A stretch of DNA of 64,000 nt from Nymphaea colorata (Eukaryota > Streptophyta > Magnoliopsida > Nymphaeales > Nymphaeaceae). Made by a program: the position numbers and the translations under genes. A model generated the notes under the pieces. It was not told the DNA's origin. It was given only the letters and a program-made list of their open reading frames with translations, and ran no database searches. The stretch spans positions 4,783,503 through 4,847,502 of the forward strand of contig NC_045143.1 of the NCBI RefSeq assembly GCF_008831285.2, written 5' to 3'. This document shows positions 50,022 to 62,681 of this stretch, one piece after another (positions within the stretch are counted from its first letter, which is position 1; every line of letters starts with the position of its first letter).

Positions 50022-50284
50022 AAGCTTGGGCATCAGGTCAGGCCGGCTGAACACCCAAAACTCGGGTCCAGGCCTAGCATGATTAAATTTAAAAAAAATA
50101 TTTTTAATATAAAATAATATATAAATATAATTAATTGTAATAAAATATTATATATATATATATTAATTAATAAACATAAAAAAAATTATCACCCGAGCTT
50201 ATCAAGCCCAACCGGGCCGGCCCCTTACCCCTTTTCTCAGGTTCGGGCGGGTACCTAAAGGTAGCTGGCCCGGTGCCCAGCCTT
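50022..50284. mobile_element. hAT-like MITE with 8-bp target-site duplication
   Basis: Left end AAGCTTGGGCATCAGG; the right end read in reverse is AAGGCTGGGCACCGGGCC. The flanks ATAGAGGT (50014-50021) and ATAGAGAT (50285-50292) form a target duplication with one mismatch. It has the same family and layout as 35600-35930, with an AT-rich core and no open frame. Confidence 0.65.
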
Positions 50285-50292
50285 ATAGAGAT

Positions 50293-51727
50293 GTATTTTC
50301 GTCTTATAAAAGGCAAGAGTATTTTTGTCATTTTCAGTCGCTAACACATAATCTTTTGTTTGGGAGGCCTAATATGAAAAGGAAAAATAGACAAAATATG
50401 GCTGACGCAAATAGGTTGGAAAAAAAGACAGACATGTCATGATCGATCAACTCTTAGTTTTAAATAAAGAAACTTTCTCATGTAAACAGTCTTTCTACAA
50501 ATCCATTTTTTTTCACATTCTTTCTATAGAGAAATATAGATTTGTTGTACAACGAACCACAACTTTCTGTTTTTCTGTTTTCCTTTTAATTAAATTAGTT
50601 GTTCTTTGGGTACCAAAGATGGGGAGTTAGACCAACTTCTATGAGATCATGCCAAGAATAGCACATTTTAAATATTGAACTCTTAACCTTCTTCAACCTG
50701 AAAACATCAAATAAAACCTATAATGAATCCCCACAAATATGCCTACATAATAAATTATATATATATATATTCAGGGGTGCGCTCCAAAAATTAATATAAA
50801 AACATTTCATGAACTAGCATGGAAAACATTGTCCAAAGTATAAAATCAACATTCAGCGAATAGATGATGACGGCAGGCAAACAAGAGCGTTGACACATTT
50901 GATTTTCAATGGGAATAACTACTTAAAACAGTTTCACTAACATCATCCATAACGTAACAATGGTGTAAAAACTTTGAATGCAGCCCTAGTTCTTCACTCA
51001 TTCGGGAAAAGTCGCTCTCACATTAAGGAACCAAAGCAGCCTTGAATCCCAGGGGCACAATCAAAGACCGAAAAGCTTCGGCCTCTTCGAGGTATCTTTC
51101 CTTCCCTCCATGTATAAAACAGGGTTCTTCAAAATATGGTCTGGTTTTGTGGACCATATTGTAAAATAATTCTTGACTTACGCGCGTTTACCATATGCTA
51201 AACTTTTTGGCAACTTGTTTGCAGAATAATAATTCATTCGTTAAGAAGTTTACTTTCATGAAAACAATAACAAATATTAACTATATTTACTTAATGGTGC
51301 AGAAAAATACAAAAATTGCTGAAATACACACTTTGAAGGCTTTTTTTGCAGTATGGTCCATTAGGCAGGATTTTTCTTTATTACTGAATAAGGCACAAGA
51401 AAACAGAGCAAAAAAAGAAAGCAGGTCCCAACAAGAGAAGATTTGTGTTGTATGCTGAGCATGTCAAAAGACACAAGTACTTTCTTTCCATTAGCGGATT
51501 TTTGTTACCTTTTACTTTTCCAATCAAACACCCAAGTTAGTGTTGTGTGCCGACTGCTCACATTCACTCAATTTCTCGCCGTAACTTTCAGAAGTTGGCA
51601 CGGTCTGCTATTTTTGGACAATTTATCTTTTGGATTAAATGTAACAAGGAATGAACCGACAGGATGAAGTGTCCCCGCGACATAAAATCTAAGTTTCTGT
51701 TTTCTCCCCCCCCTCTTTGGCTGTTCT
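50293..51727. other. Intergenic, no gene seen
   Basis: AT-rich DNA with short frames that show no recognisable domains. Confidence 0.4.
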
Positions 51728-51934
51728 TTCGTGGATCCCCGTGACGTGCAAAATTGGTTCCTTGAAAAGCGGCAGATTCAGCAACAAAACCAACTCCACT
51801 ATTCAGAAAAGATCACCACTTGTCGAGCAGAACTCGGTGTGAGACAAGCTCCTTCTTCCACGTCTTCAACTACTTATCAAACAATGGAAAGACAGATGTT
51901 AGAGAGAGAGAATTTTAGATACAAGAAAACTTGA
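51719..51934 (+). pseudogene. Possible homeodomain-leucine zipper fragment
   Basis: The frame reads FVDPRDVQNWFLEKRQIQQQ. This resembles helix 3 of the homeodomain and the start of the zipper in HD-Zip class IV proteins (consensus around DPRQVKFWFQNRRTQ). It is followed by a spacer and ERQMLERENFRYK, which could be the second zipper-like helix. Invariant residues WF and R are present, but the QNRR asparagine is replaced (FLEKR), so DNA binding would be impaired. The first two homeodomain helices and the START domain are not present nearby. It could instead be a chance match; the frame is only 67 codons. Confidence 0.3.
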
Positions 51935-52553
51935 AAAGATTATGTGGGCATCCCAACTAAGCTTTCTTTCTCGCCAATCAAACACAATAATACTAGTTTA
52001 GCACTTTAACTTACTAATGAGACGTGTATGATCATGCATCCCGTCTCAAAACCTCCTACTTTTTTCATTCCTTCTCTTTTCTTCTTCTCGCTTCTCATAA
52101 TTGATCAAACATGGTGTTGCTTTTCTCTTTACACGCGGCGAGATGGCTGCTGCTTGGCTTGATTCTTGAATGCTTCCGAGAGAATGAATCGTTTCTCTAA
52201 AAGGCCGCGAAGGAAATGGGAATTTAATACATCCCACAACATATTCTAGTATTCTATCGTGAAAGGATCCGGTTGAACAAAAGGAAAGAGAAAGGCGACG
52301 CCTCCCTCTCTCTCTCTCTCTCTCGTTGTTTAGTTCTTCTCTCGAGTCATCTTTCTCTCTCACCATTCGGAGAAGGCTGCCACCGTTTCAATATAAATTT
52401 CTCAAAGGAGGACACCTTGCATTCTTCTCCTCTCCGTTCGATTCCTTCTCTTTATTGCTTCTGTTCGTAAGGGGATCGATGGATAGGTAGAAACGGAAAT
52501 GGGATAGATTTTGATTCTGGGGATGGGATATTGACGAGCGTCGGAGACGGTTA
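51935..52553. promoter_or_regulatory. Promoter and 5' leader of the glycine-rich protein gene
   Basis: A GC-richer, pyrimidine-rich stretch with a (CT)n tract at about 52303-52325 leads to the ATG at 52554. The transcription start was not determined. Confidence 0.4.
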
Positions 52554-55500
52554 ATGGCAGCGTTCAGCAATCAATCGGTCGTCCCCCTCGCCCTTCTGTT
52601 CATCGCTTTCTCCGTTCTCCAAAACCCTAGAATCTCGGCCTCCTCCTCCGCGTCGTTCTCTTATTCCATCATCGAGGGAGCTTCCTGCGAGGAAGATTTG
52701 AACGGGACTGGGTCGTTTGACAGTCTTTGCGTTCTGAACACCAGCGTAGGCCTAGAGAACGATCTTTACATCAGGGGGAAGGGGGACCTGCGGGTCGAGC
52801 CGGGGGTTTCTTTGAGTTGCCCGATCGCCGGGTGCGTCATCGATGTGAATATCTCCGGGAGTTTGGAACTGGGGAAGAGTTCGTCGATCGTTGCGGGGAC
52901 GGTCGTCGTCGGAGCGGCGAACGCGAGCTTAGATGAGGGGGCGCTGATCAATTGCACCGGTTTGGGAGGGAAGCCGCCTGATCAGACGAGCGGGACGCCG
53001 CTTGGGGTCGACGGCGCGGGAGGTGGGCATGGCGGGAGGGGTGCATGCTGCATCAAGGATGACAGGAAGCTTCCTGAGGATGTATGGGGTGGGGATGCGT
53101 ATTCTTGGTCGACGCTAGCAGAGCCATGGAGCTATGGCAGCAAGGGCGGCACGATGAGTAAGGAGGTGGATACGGGGGGTGGAGGAGGAGGAAGGATCAA
53201 GATTATTGTTGAGGATATCTTGGATGTGAACGGGAATATATGTGCTGATGGCGGAGATGCAAGTCTCACAGGTGGCGGGGGCTCTGGTGGGAGCATCATT
53301 CTTAAAGCATATAAAATGTACTTTTTTCTCAACTCAATTTATTCCGATTATTTTTCCGCTCTTGTAGTATTTTTGTGTTCTAATTTTCCTGTCATGGATT
53401 CGTTTTCTTAAAGATAGATCAGCTATAAATGTTCTGTAGTGCTGATGCTTATCTGAGTTCTGCATTATCAGTCTTGTGTAAGAGACCGTTTTTTTAGAGA
53501 TAGCGAAACCAAGATTGCCACGGGCTCCGTTCTTAGGTAGATGAATCAACATAGGCTGATTATAATTGTGGTGGTCGCTGAGAAGTTATTTTTAAACCAG
53601 TGCAGTGGGTTTTCATGATTTATTTGGTGGTTACCTAGGAATTATTTTGTATATAGCTACTTGATGTATTCGCGCGTCTTGTGAAACTTATTAGGAAGTA
53701 AGAGCTGCTGCACTCTTTTCTTTTTTCTTATTTTTAACGGTACTTTGACTGCATCTTGACAATAGAAGTGAAAAAAGCCTGGCGTACTATCATTGAAGTG
53801 GGAAGCGATAACCTAAAGTTAGTTGCTTAAAGTCAATAGATGTTGAATGGCCAGTAGAATGTTCTTCAGTAAGTTAATTAGTCTCTTTACTTCAGGAAGA
53901 AATAAATAATATTTATTCTATCTGTTTTGTGGACTGAAACAGAGGAAAGAATATAAATGCTCAATAACTTTCATTGAGAAGCATTTTTAACATGGCATTA
54001 GGTGTAGTTTTCCAGACTGATGGACCTTGTTTTTTGTTAAACGAGAAGGAAGGGAAATGGAAAAATAAGTGCCTCTGGAGGAAATGGTTGGGCTGGAGGT
54101 GGAGGTGGAAGGATTGCCATTGACATCTTTAGCCGTCATGAAGATCCAGAAATTTTGGTTCATGGTAAACTTCATTAATTGCTTCAAACTTTTTTCCTAT
54201 TGGTTGGCTATTTCTTTGCACTTCTCATTGTTTTTGGGTAGAATTTTGTAGATTTATACTTTCTTTTGAAATTGCCCTGGTCGAGATATATATACGTTTT
54301 AGGTTTTTATTTTCATGGAATTTGATGCAAGTATATCCATTGACTTAACAACTATGTAATTTTTTATAACGACTACCGACCATACTATTTTGGTTGAATC
54401 TCTTGAATCTCTGTTGACTTGTTTGTCATTTTGTCTATATATTTATTTTATTCTTTCTTGTTTTCAGTGCTTATTGAGCCTTGTTGGACTTTCCACACAC
54501 ATCAAGGTTCACAAAATAAGTGCATTTACATAAACTGATGGTACTACAAGTACTCTAGCATGTTCTTCTATAGTTATACTTTTGTGGTTATATGCACTTT
54601 TGCTTCCTTGGCGGAATGATCATTGGAAGGTTGGCTTTGTATTTCTTTGTCATGATAGAAGATCATGTTCATTCACTTCGGTTATTTCTTGAGGGAATGA
54701 ACTGTAATTTGATGCTGATTAAAATTGGAAATATGCGTTTCTGGTTTTTGAGTCATAAGTGATATTTCCAATCATTCTTATCTTTTAGTCTTTAATGGGT
54801 TCATCAAGGATCCAGCAAAAAACCTTGTGAATCTTTGGTGAAGGAAATATTGAGCTTGTCTGTCATTGTTCTCTCATCTTTTCAGTTTTCACCTTGCTTA
54901 TCATGCATTGCTTGTTTAAATATGATTTCTGTAATGAGGCATTGCCATATTGATTGGACGCTAATGTGCTCTAGCAGATCTCACTTCTGTTTTTGCTTTG
55001 AGTGTCCTGCCTTCTTCCTTGCCCTGGTGCTCTTCATGGGGCATGTGATAAAGAGTATTCTGTTTGTTCTCCAAAATGTAACAGTGAGTAGCTTAGGAAT
55101 GGAGGTTTAGCTTTGTGTATCTCCCTATGTTGGCTATGCCTTTGGTTGATGGTGTGTCAAACTCACTGAAGTTGATGTATCATGTATGTTAAGCATCAAT
55201 GTATTTTTCTAGGTATCTCTGAGTTACCTTTCCAATCAAAGAACACATTTTTTAGCATAAAAGTTGTTTATTAATTCCTTAAATCGGACATGAGAAATAT
55301 TGATGGCTTTATAGTGACTGGATTCATTATTTCTTTGGTACTCCTCTTGTTTATTCTGCAGGTGGAATAAGCCATGGTTGTCCTGAAAATTGTGGTGCGG
55401 CTGGAACACTTTTTGACTCTGTTCCTCGAAGTCTCATAATGAGCAATCACAACTTGACGACTGAGACTGATACGCTTCTTCTAGAGTTGCCTAATCAGCC

Positions 55501-58500
55501 TCTTTGGACAAATGTTTTCATTAGAAACCATGCACGAGTTGTTGTTCCTCTATTGTGGAGCCGTGTGCAGGTGGTGTGTCATAGACCTTTTGAAATTCTC
55601 TTTTCTCCATGTTTGTGCTTGTGCCATTACTGTTGTTATGCGGTTTTTCATATTTAGATGCAGAGTGGTGTTCCTTATTCATTAACTTTTTCTTCGTAAT
55701 CTTGTTATGCTAGTCTTTTGATTTTGCTGGCTTCCAATTTTTTTTATGTCTAAAGGATCATTAAATATTGGTGCTTGTGGCTAATGTGTGATACGAAATG
55801 TTGTAGTATGGTTGGATCGGTGGCAATTGGCTGCAGTTGGTCAACTAAATGAGCTTTTGGATTTATACACTATGTCACTGTCTATGTTATTAAAAACTTA
55901 AAAGCATTAGGTGGAGCCTAGGGGTTTAGTAGTGCCTAGAGCTTAGGCAACTAGGCCAGACTTTTTTATGTGGTACAAAAAGAATTAGAAACTAACAAAT
56001 TTGTGACACTAAATGTTACATAGAAAATTGAACTGTCTCCCTCTAAAACAATCGATCAGTCAATTTATAAAAAGTAACAATAACTCAAAAGAGAGAGCCC
56101 TTAAGATTAATGTTTAGTTTGTTCATAGAGCTCGAGCATGCAAAATATGCTAATGTTCTAAAAAACCCATTGTCAATTGTAAGAGAAGGAGCATAATTCT
56201 TCAACTGAATCACACAGACACACAAAGTATTAAAATGCAGTCATAGGCCCTGATATTTAATTATTTATATGTATGCCATAAGAAGAAGTGCAAGGGAAAA
56301 AAAGTATTGAAATAGACAGAAAACAGTTCAAAGTTTCAAACTTCAAATAAAAAGCAGGACGACAGAAGAAGAAAAATATGAAAACAAAAAAGAAAATAAA
56401 CCATGTTTAAAATAAAAAAGGGGATGATGGAAGAAAAATGAGAAAAATTAAACAAGGAAAAAGAAAGGAAAAAACAATTAAAATTAAAAAAGCAGGACAA
56501 TGGAAGAAGAAGAAGAAGCGGAGTTAAGGAAGAAGGAAAAGCCAATTAAAATAAGCAAACAGCACAAGAAGATGAAGAAGGAGAAAAAGAAAGAAGGAAG
56601 AAGAAGAAAGAAAGAAGGAAAAAGATGAACAAACAAAACATGAGAAGAATATGATGAGAGAAGAAGAAGAAAGGGAAGAAAAGAAGTTTGAACTTTTATT
56701 GCTTTACCTGCTTGCAGTCTGAAAGCATGTGTCTCTTCCCCCTCCTCTCTCTCACGTTTGCAGTTCTGTCATGCAATTTGGGATCAGGACAGCCAGCAGC
56801 ACATTTTCTCTTCCTATTCTCTTTGGTTTTTTATTCTTTCAAATGATTACATCAGCTTTTCACAATTTTTTCTTATTTACAATTTTATCATTTATGTTCT
56901 CTGTTTTTTCTCCTAAAACAGTTTTCTCATGTAAAAGACCTAGGCAACTCTAGCTGTTGCAAAATGCCTCATCACCTGCATGACTGGGCAGCCTAGGTGT
57001 ACCTTCAAGTACATAGTTCTCCTTTCAATTTATGTTTAGTGCTTTAAAGCTTGTCGATCGTTCTTCAGTTGAAGGATAAAATAAAATTCTTGGTTCCCGA
57101 TATGTTGGATATGTGGGGATCTTATGTTATGGTATATCTCTTGAGTGCAATGACTACTGAGCTATTGAGAGCTTCTGCAAGATCCTTTTGGGAGTTTGGT
57201 TTTGGCATTTGATTCATGAAGAGCTAGCTTAGGCATTAAATAAAATTCACGTCATCTTGTGAAGACATGATAGGTAATATGTAAAAATAGGTGGCTGTGT
57301 GGCAGTGTTCATGCTAAACTTTCAGAGGGAGATATTTGGCTGCTTATTTTCAGGAAGCATCCAATGTGACATGCGAGTTTGGTCAATGCTGTGCTGTTTA
57401 TTATTTGTGGTTTATTACCCCCAATGACAGGTTCGAGGACAACTTAGCTTATTGTGTCGTGGAATTCTCACATTTGGCCTCAGTCACTATCCTTTTTCCG
57501 AGTTTGAGCTCATGTCTGAGGAGCTTCTCATGAGTGATTCAGTAATAAAGGTATATGGATCAGCTTTTCTTTTTTTTTTTCTTTTTTTTGCTTTGACAAG
57601 TTTTCTTAACTGACACATGCATGGCTTGCTTTTGACGTGTGCACCCAGCTGCGACCTGCCTAGTTAACTATCTTTGTCATGAGCATGTTTTACAAAACCA
57701 ACTGCATGGATGTGGTTTGCATGTTATAAGCCATCAGAATGTTAAAAATAGGTTTTCTTGACTTATAGATAAGATTTTGTAAGCCAAGGAAGTTCTAACT
57801 GTTAATTTGTGAATCATTGTAAATAATATATGGACATTGGAAAAACATGATTTTTTTTGTTTCCTGGGTTATCACATGCATGCAGTTAGCTTTATGAATA
57901 ATGCACTTAGAAATGAAATATTGAGCTAGAGCCTCTTTCACGAGTCTACACTATATTTATAATTATGTAGTCTCTAGATTGTGTCAACGATTTAATGGTG
58001 GCAAGCAACCCCAAGCCATTGGATAGAGGGAAAATTTGTCGCTAGGGTGTTCTTATATAAAATGGAAAAGCAAAGGTAATGGATTAGGTACTTTCAAGTT
58101 TCATAAAAAGAAAATTGCCCTGCAAAAGAAGCGATTCTTCTTTTTATGTTAAGGACATCTCAAGTGGACATTTCCAAGAAATTGAAAACTAAAATAATGA
58201 GATTTTATAAAATCTTTTAAGACATTAATTTCTAGATGGTATTGGAGTTGGTTGAACACATTTACTAAAATAACCCAAGCCACTTTGAGTAAGGCCTGCG
58301 TAGAAATATGTTGCTGCTTGGGTAAAGAAATCAGCAATAGTATTTATGTAATTTGTAGGTGCAAGTAACTCCTCTTGAGGTGACTCTCCCACGTAAAAAA
58401 TCACCTAATCAGTTAGAGACAAGGATTAATGGGAAGACATTTACATTATTATTCTCAAACTGTGTTTGTGACATGTATAATATGCATATCTGTTTATGTG

Positions 58501-61500
58501 TATCTCTATCTGTATTGTGTCTTTTTAGACATCTGCTATGGTGATCGTTTGAATCCTAGAGATGTAGTTTCTATATGTCCTGCCGTAAAATTTATCAATT
58601 TCCTGCTTATTTTTTGTTTAATCCAGGTGTATGGGGCTTTGCGCATGTCTGTCAAGATGCTCCTAATGTGGAACTCAAAGATGTTTATTGACGGTGGAGG
58701 TGATTCCATTGTTGCAACATCCTTGCTTGAAGCCAGCAATTTGGTGGTTTTAAAGGTTTTTGTCATTGTGCTAGTCTGCTTTGTGGGCATGTCTAGCACA
58801 TTCTTGTGACTTACCTTCTTCTGATGTCAATCCAGGAGTCTTCTGTCATTCGTTCAAATTCAAACCTAGGAGTACATGGGCAAGGCTTACTTAATCTGTC
58901 AGGTCCAGGAGACCGAATAGAGGCTCAGCGTCTGATTCTTTCACTATTTTACCGCATCAATGTAAGGCAATCATATGTTTTTTCCTCTTCCTATGCATGT
59001 TATAATGTATGTAATATGTATCCATATATTAAATGAATATAATTGTAGTGTGCATATAAACAGAGATGTAAATATACATTTGTATGTAATCTGTAGGCCT
59101 ATGTTCATATTAATGCTTATTCATTGTACTCCACAAAGATATACTTCATATGTATATGTATTTTTTTACAAAAGAGAATCATTGAAAATCATCATTCTAA
59201 TTAATACGTCTACTTTTTTGCAGTCAGTTCTATAATATAGACTTGCCAGTGTAATAAAATGTGGTCTTTGGCTTTACTTTTCCTTAACAAACCATCTGCA
59301 GCATGTGGTCTTGTTGACTTGCTACAGTTTTTTGCTTTGTACTTGAGACTTTCTTCACTCTCCCTTTGGTATTTTGAGTTTAAATTTTACATGAGTTTAT
59401 GATTCTTTGATGTATAAAAATCCCTTAATTAGCATTAATATGATTAGATCTGGTTTTGTAGCTCCTGAAAATGTAGCCTGTGCTTGTTAAGTTTTTTTGG
59501 GGCATCTGCTGTATTAGAAGATTACCTGTCTACTCAACATCTTGTGCCATCCACAGGAAATTTCTTTTTTTGTTTTCTAGGTTCCAGTAGCTCTCTGTAT
59601 GTTGATCAGATGAAGGTTATCCTATACTGTTTGCCAATCAACTAGTCTAGTGTCAAGAAAAGGAATTTAGTTGCTGCTTAGTTGGAAATTGAAATTTAGT
59701 TCATTCTTCTGATCTGAATTCAAAGCGAGCTTCCATGGTTTAACTTCAGCTCTAGGTGACTCGACCTGTAACCTTATTTGAGTGGTTCAGCTACTCAGCA
59801 GTATCAGAAAAGGAGCATCGCCTGGTGGTAGGTAACCTTTGTGATAATAGAGCCAGCTACTGAAAGTAGTAAACAGCTTGGTGTGTAGCACTCGTGAAAA
59901 TATGCATGCTACCTGGGAGTAAGTGCATTCTAGATGGTAAAAACTTCTTTGTGAACAAAAGAATACTGGCTGCAAAGAAAAGTGCACAAACACTGAACTG
60001 AGTAATGTATGGCTAAATTGCTGTCCTTGAAGAAATGCCAAAATCCAATTCATGTCTGTCATGCTATGTCACACAGACGCGGCTAAAGAGGCGTACCCGT
60101 GTCAACTCACCGACACGGGACTCTGCTAGGACACGGCAAAAAATAAAAAATAAAAATTTAATGTTTTTTTTTTTCATTTTATCAATTTTTGTGATGCATC
60201 TAATTATTTCCATGAACTTTGCCTTATTATACCCGAAAAATTTCTCACCGTATAATACCTGCACACGATATATTTGACAATGGTTTTGACCAAACATGGT
60301 TCTATAAAAGCTAGAATCCTTTCAGCCCATAAACTCAGCGTATCTGGTTTTGACCAAACATGGTTCCAGACTTCTCCTTGTATACCTCTGCATTCTGCTG
60401 TAGTTAGCTGTTTGTTGCATTGTAATGCCTTAATGGTCCTTAAACTGTTGACACTGATTTACATATTTCATATTTGATGGTTATTTTTGAACGGAAAATT
60501 TTCTGTTGTATTTTCTAGGTTGGGCCAGGATCTGTCTTGCGAGGTCCTTTGGAAAATGCAACATCAGATGATTTGTATGTAGATAATTTTCCTTTTCCTA
60601 TGTAATGTATACAGTTCGTATATTCATGTTCTTTATACAATGTAAAACTACAATGTAGGACTCCTAGACTATATTGTGAAAGCAGGGACTGTCCTGTTGA
60701 ACTTCTTCATCCTCCTGAAGATTGCAATGTCAACTCCTCACTTTCTTTCACTCTTCAGGTAATTTGTGTTGTTTTGACTTCCAACTTCATTCATTTGCCT
60801 GTGTTTTTTTTTTAATTTTAAACCCTTTTGATCAGATCTGCCGGGTTGAGGATATTCATGTTGAAGGAAGCATACAAGGGGCAGTTATTCATTTTCATAG
60901 GGCAAGGTCTATAATAGTTTATTCAACTGGAAGCATAAGCACATCAGGGCTAGGTATTGCATCTCTGTTTAAAATTATCATCATTTTCTATATGCCATTT
61001 TTTCTCTTGCAGTCTAATTGTGAGCCAACAAATGCGTCAAATTTTTATAGGTTGCAGAGGAGGCATGGGAAGGGGGAGAATTTCAAGCAATGGTGTCAGT
61101 AGTGGTGCTGGACATGGTGGCAAAGGTGGTGGAGGGTACTATGATGGAAGCTTTGTTGAGGGAGGTGATGCATATGGAGATGCCCAATTGCCTTGTGAAC
61201 TGGGAAGTGGAAGTGGAAATGAGACCTTTGGTCTAACCACTGCAGGTGGGGGTATTATAGGTAAGCTTATGGACGAACTTGCAAAATGAATAGAACATTA
61301 TCATATATCATATGTTTTCCTTTATGGACATATGCTATCCATTTTCTGTTCAAGATATGGTCAATTATGCATGATGTTGGCAGAAGCTTGCCAGTTTAAT
61401 GATGATTAATATATTGTATTTGTAATTTAATAGTTATGGGTTCTTTGGAACATTCTTTATCAAGCTTGTTGGTGGATGGCTCTGTTAAAGCAGACGGAGA

Positions 61501-62681
61501 AAGCTCTCATCTTATTGTGAGGCACCAAGACTATGGTACAATTGGTGATGGGAATGTAGGCACTGGTGGAGGTTCTGGTGGAACAATACTTTTGTTTCTG
61601 CGGATGTTGACCCTTGGAGAGATGTCAACACTTTCAAGTACTGGTGGGCATGGTAGTCACATTGGAGGAGGAGGTGGTGGTGGTGGGAGGATCCATTTTC
61701 ACTGGACTGACATTCCCATTGGTGATGAATATCTTCCAATTGCGAGTATTGGTGGAGAAATAACTGCAAGGTTTTGATCTCTTTCTACAATCCTTTCGCT
61801 CCTAAGTAACTATATTATCTCCTGCCTTTGAATTTGTGTACAATGGCTCGTCAAATTATCCTGTCAGTAAGGAAGATAAAATTTGTCAACGAGAAGCATT
61901 CTGGCCATTACTTTATTTTTAGGATAACTATTTTGAATCTTGTAGGATATGTAATGAGTTTCAATAAATTGAAAATGTTGAAACTTTCACTATGCTTTAC
62001 GAGAAAGATACTAGTTACACTAAATGACCCTCGCTGCGGACAAAATTATGTGGAAATAAATATTAAAATGTTTTTTCTTGTTTTCATATTTTTATCAAAA
62101 GTAATGTGTCGAATATTTCTAGTTTAGTCTTCTGTATATAACTTTGTATCTACTTTTCAAAATTGTTTTTTCTATCTATTTAAGTCTGAAATCAATTTGA
62201 ATCTCTATTAAAATAGAACAGTTGTCAATCTATTTTTCCAGCGGGTTCCAACCATAAAATGGAGTGGATCGAATGAAGTAAAGGATCACCATTTGCCACT
62301 TGATGACAAGATGTATGCATTCACAACCTATGAGAGAACTAACAATCACATGATTCTTTTGGTTATTAATAAATGAAAGAGACATTTGTATAATAGTTTC
62401 AATAGCACAAGTCCTCATTCTTATTTTTTTCTTGGTTCCGTATTCCTGTTAGCTTCTCTTTTGAATTTTGTGCTGCTATTTCGTGAGGTTCTGTCATATA
62501 CAGTGTGAGTATTTTGATAGCTATGATTGTTTCTTGGTGGTGGCCCTTGTCATGAATCATTTTGTCTTTCATCTTTTAAAATTTCAGGGGAGGATTGGGA
62601 AAAGATGAGGGTGTAGCAGGAGAAAATGGAACTATAACAGGAAAAGAGTGTCCCAAAGGACTCTTTGGGTTGTTTTGTGTG
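52554..62681 (+). CDS. Large secreted/membrane glycine-rich protein, 5' part (3' end outside window)
   Basis: Twelve in-phase exons: 52554-53317, 54049-54164, 55362-55570, 57431-57550, 58627-58755, 58836-58961, 60519-60574, 60659-60758, 60836-60953, 61051-61260, 61434-61770 and 62588-62681. They give 2379 nt, 793 codons, and end on a donor, so the gene continues past 64000. A signal peptide ([14 protein letters not shown]) lies in the first ~30 residues. The extracellular part has Gly-rich patches ([60 protein letters not shown]) between beta-rich stretches with paired cysteines. The layout and motifs match the plant family of ~1400-residue glycine-rich proteins (At5g11700/At4g32920/At5g47020 type), whose C-terminal half has membrane helices. 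The role of this family is not well established. Exon 2 acceptor (AGAAG|GAAGG) was chosen by phase. Confidence 0.82.
55571..57430. other. Intron 3 of the glycine-rich protein gene, with purine-rich tract
   Basis: A 1.9-kb intron. About 56280-56690 is a strongly purine-rich (A/G) stretch on the plus strand with many GAAGAAGAAG runs. The rest is ordinary AT-rich intron. Confidence 0.6.
58962..60518. other. Intron 6 of the glycine-rich protein gene
   Basis: A 1.6-kb intron. It includes CCCGTGTC-AACTCACC-GACACGGG (an 8-bp inverted repeat near 60096-60119) and, just after it, a T-rich segment (60130-60260) similar to the ends of the repeats at 9552 and 19679. No gene is seen inside. Confidence 0.5.

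Noticed and set aside
52046-52366. 106-codon minus-strand frame before the glycine-rich gene
   Set aside because: Arg/Glu runs derive from the (CT)n leader, and it lies in the probable promoter and 5' UTR.
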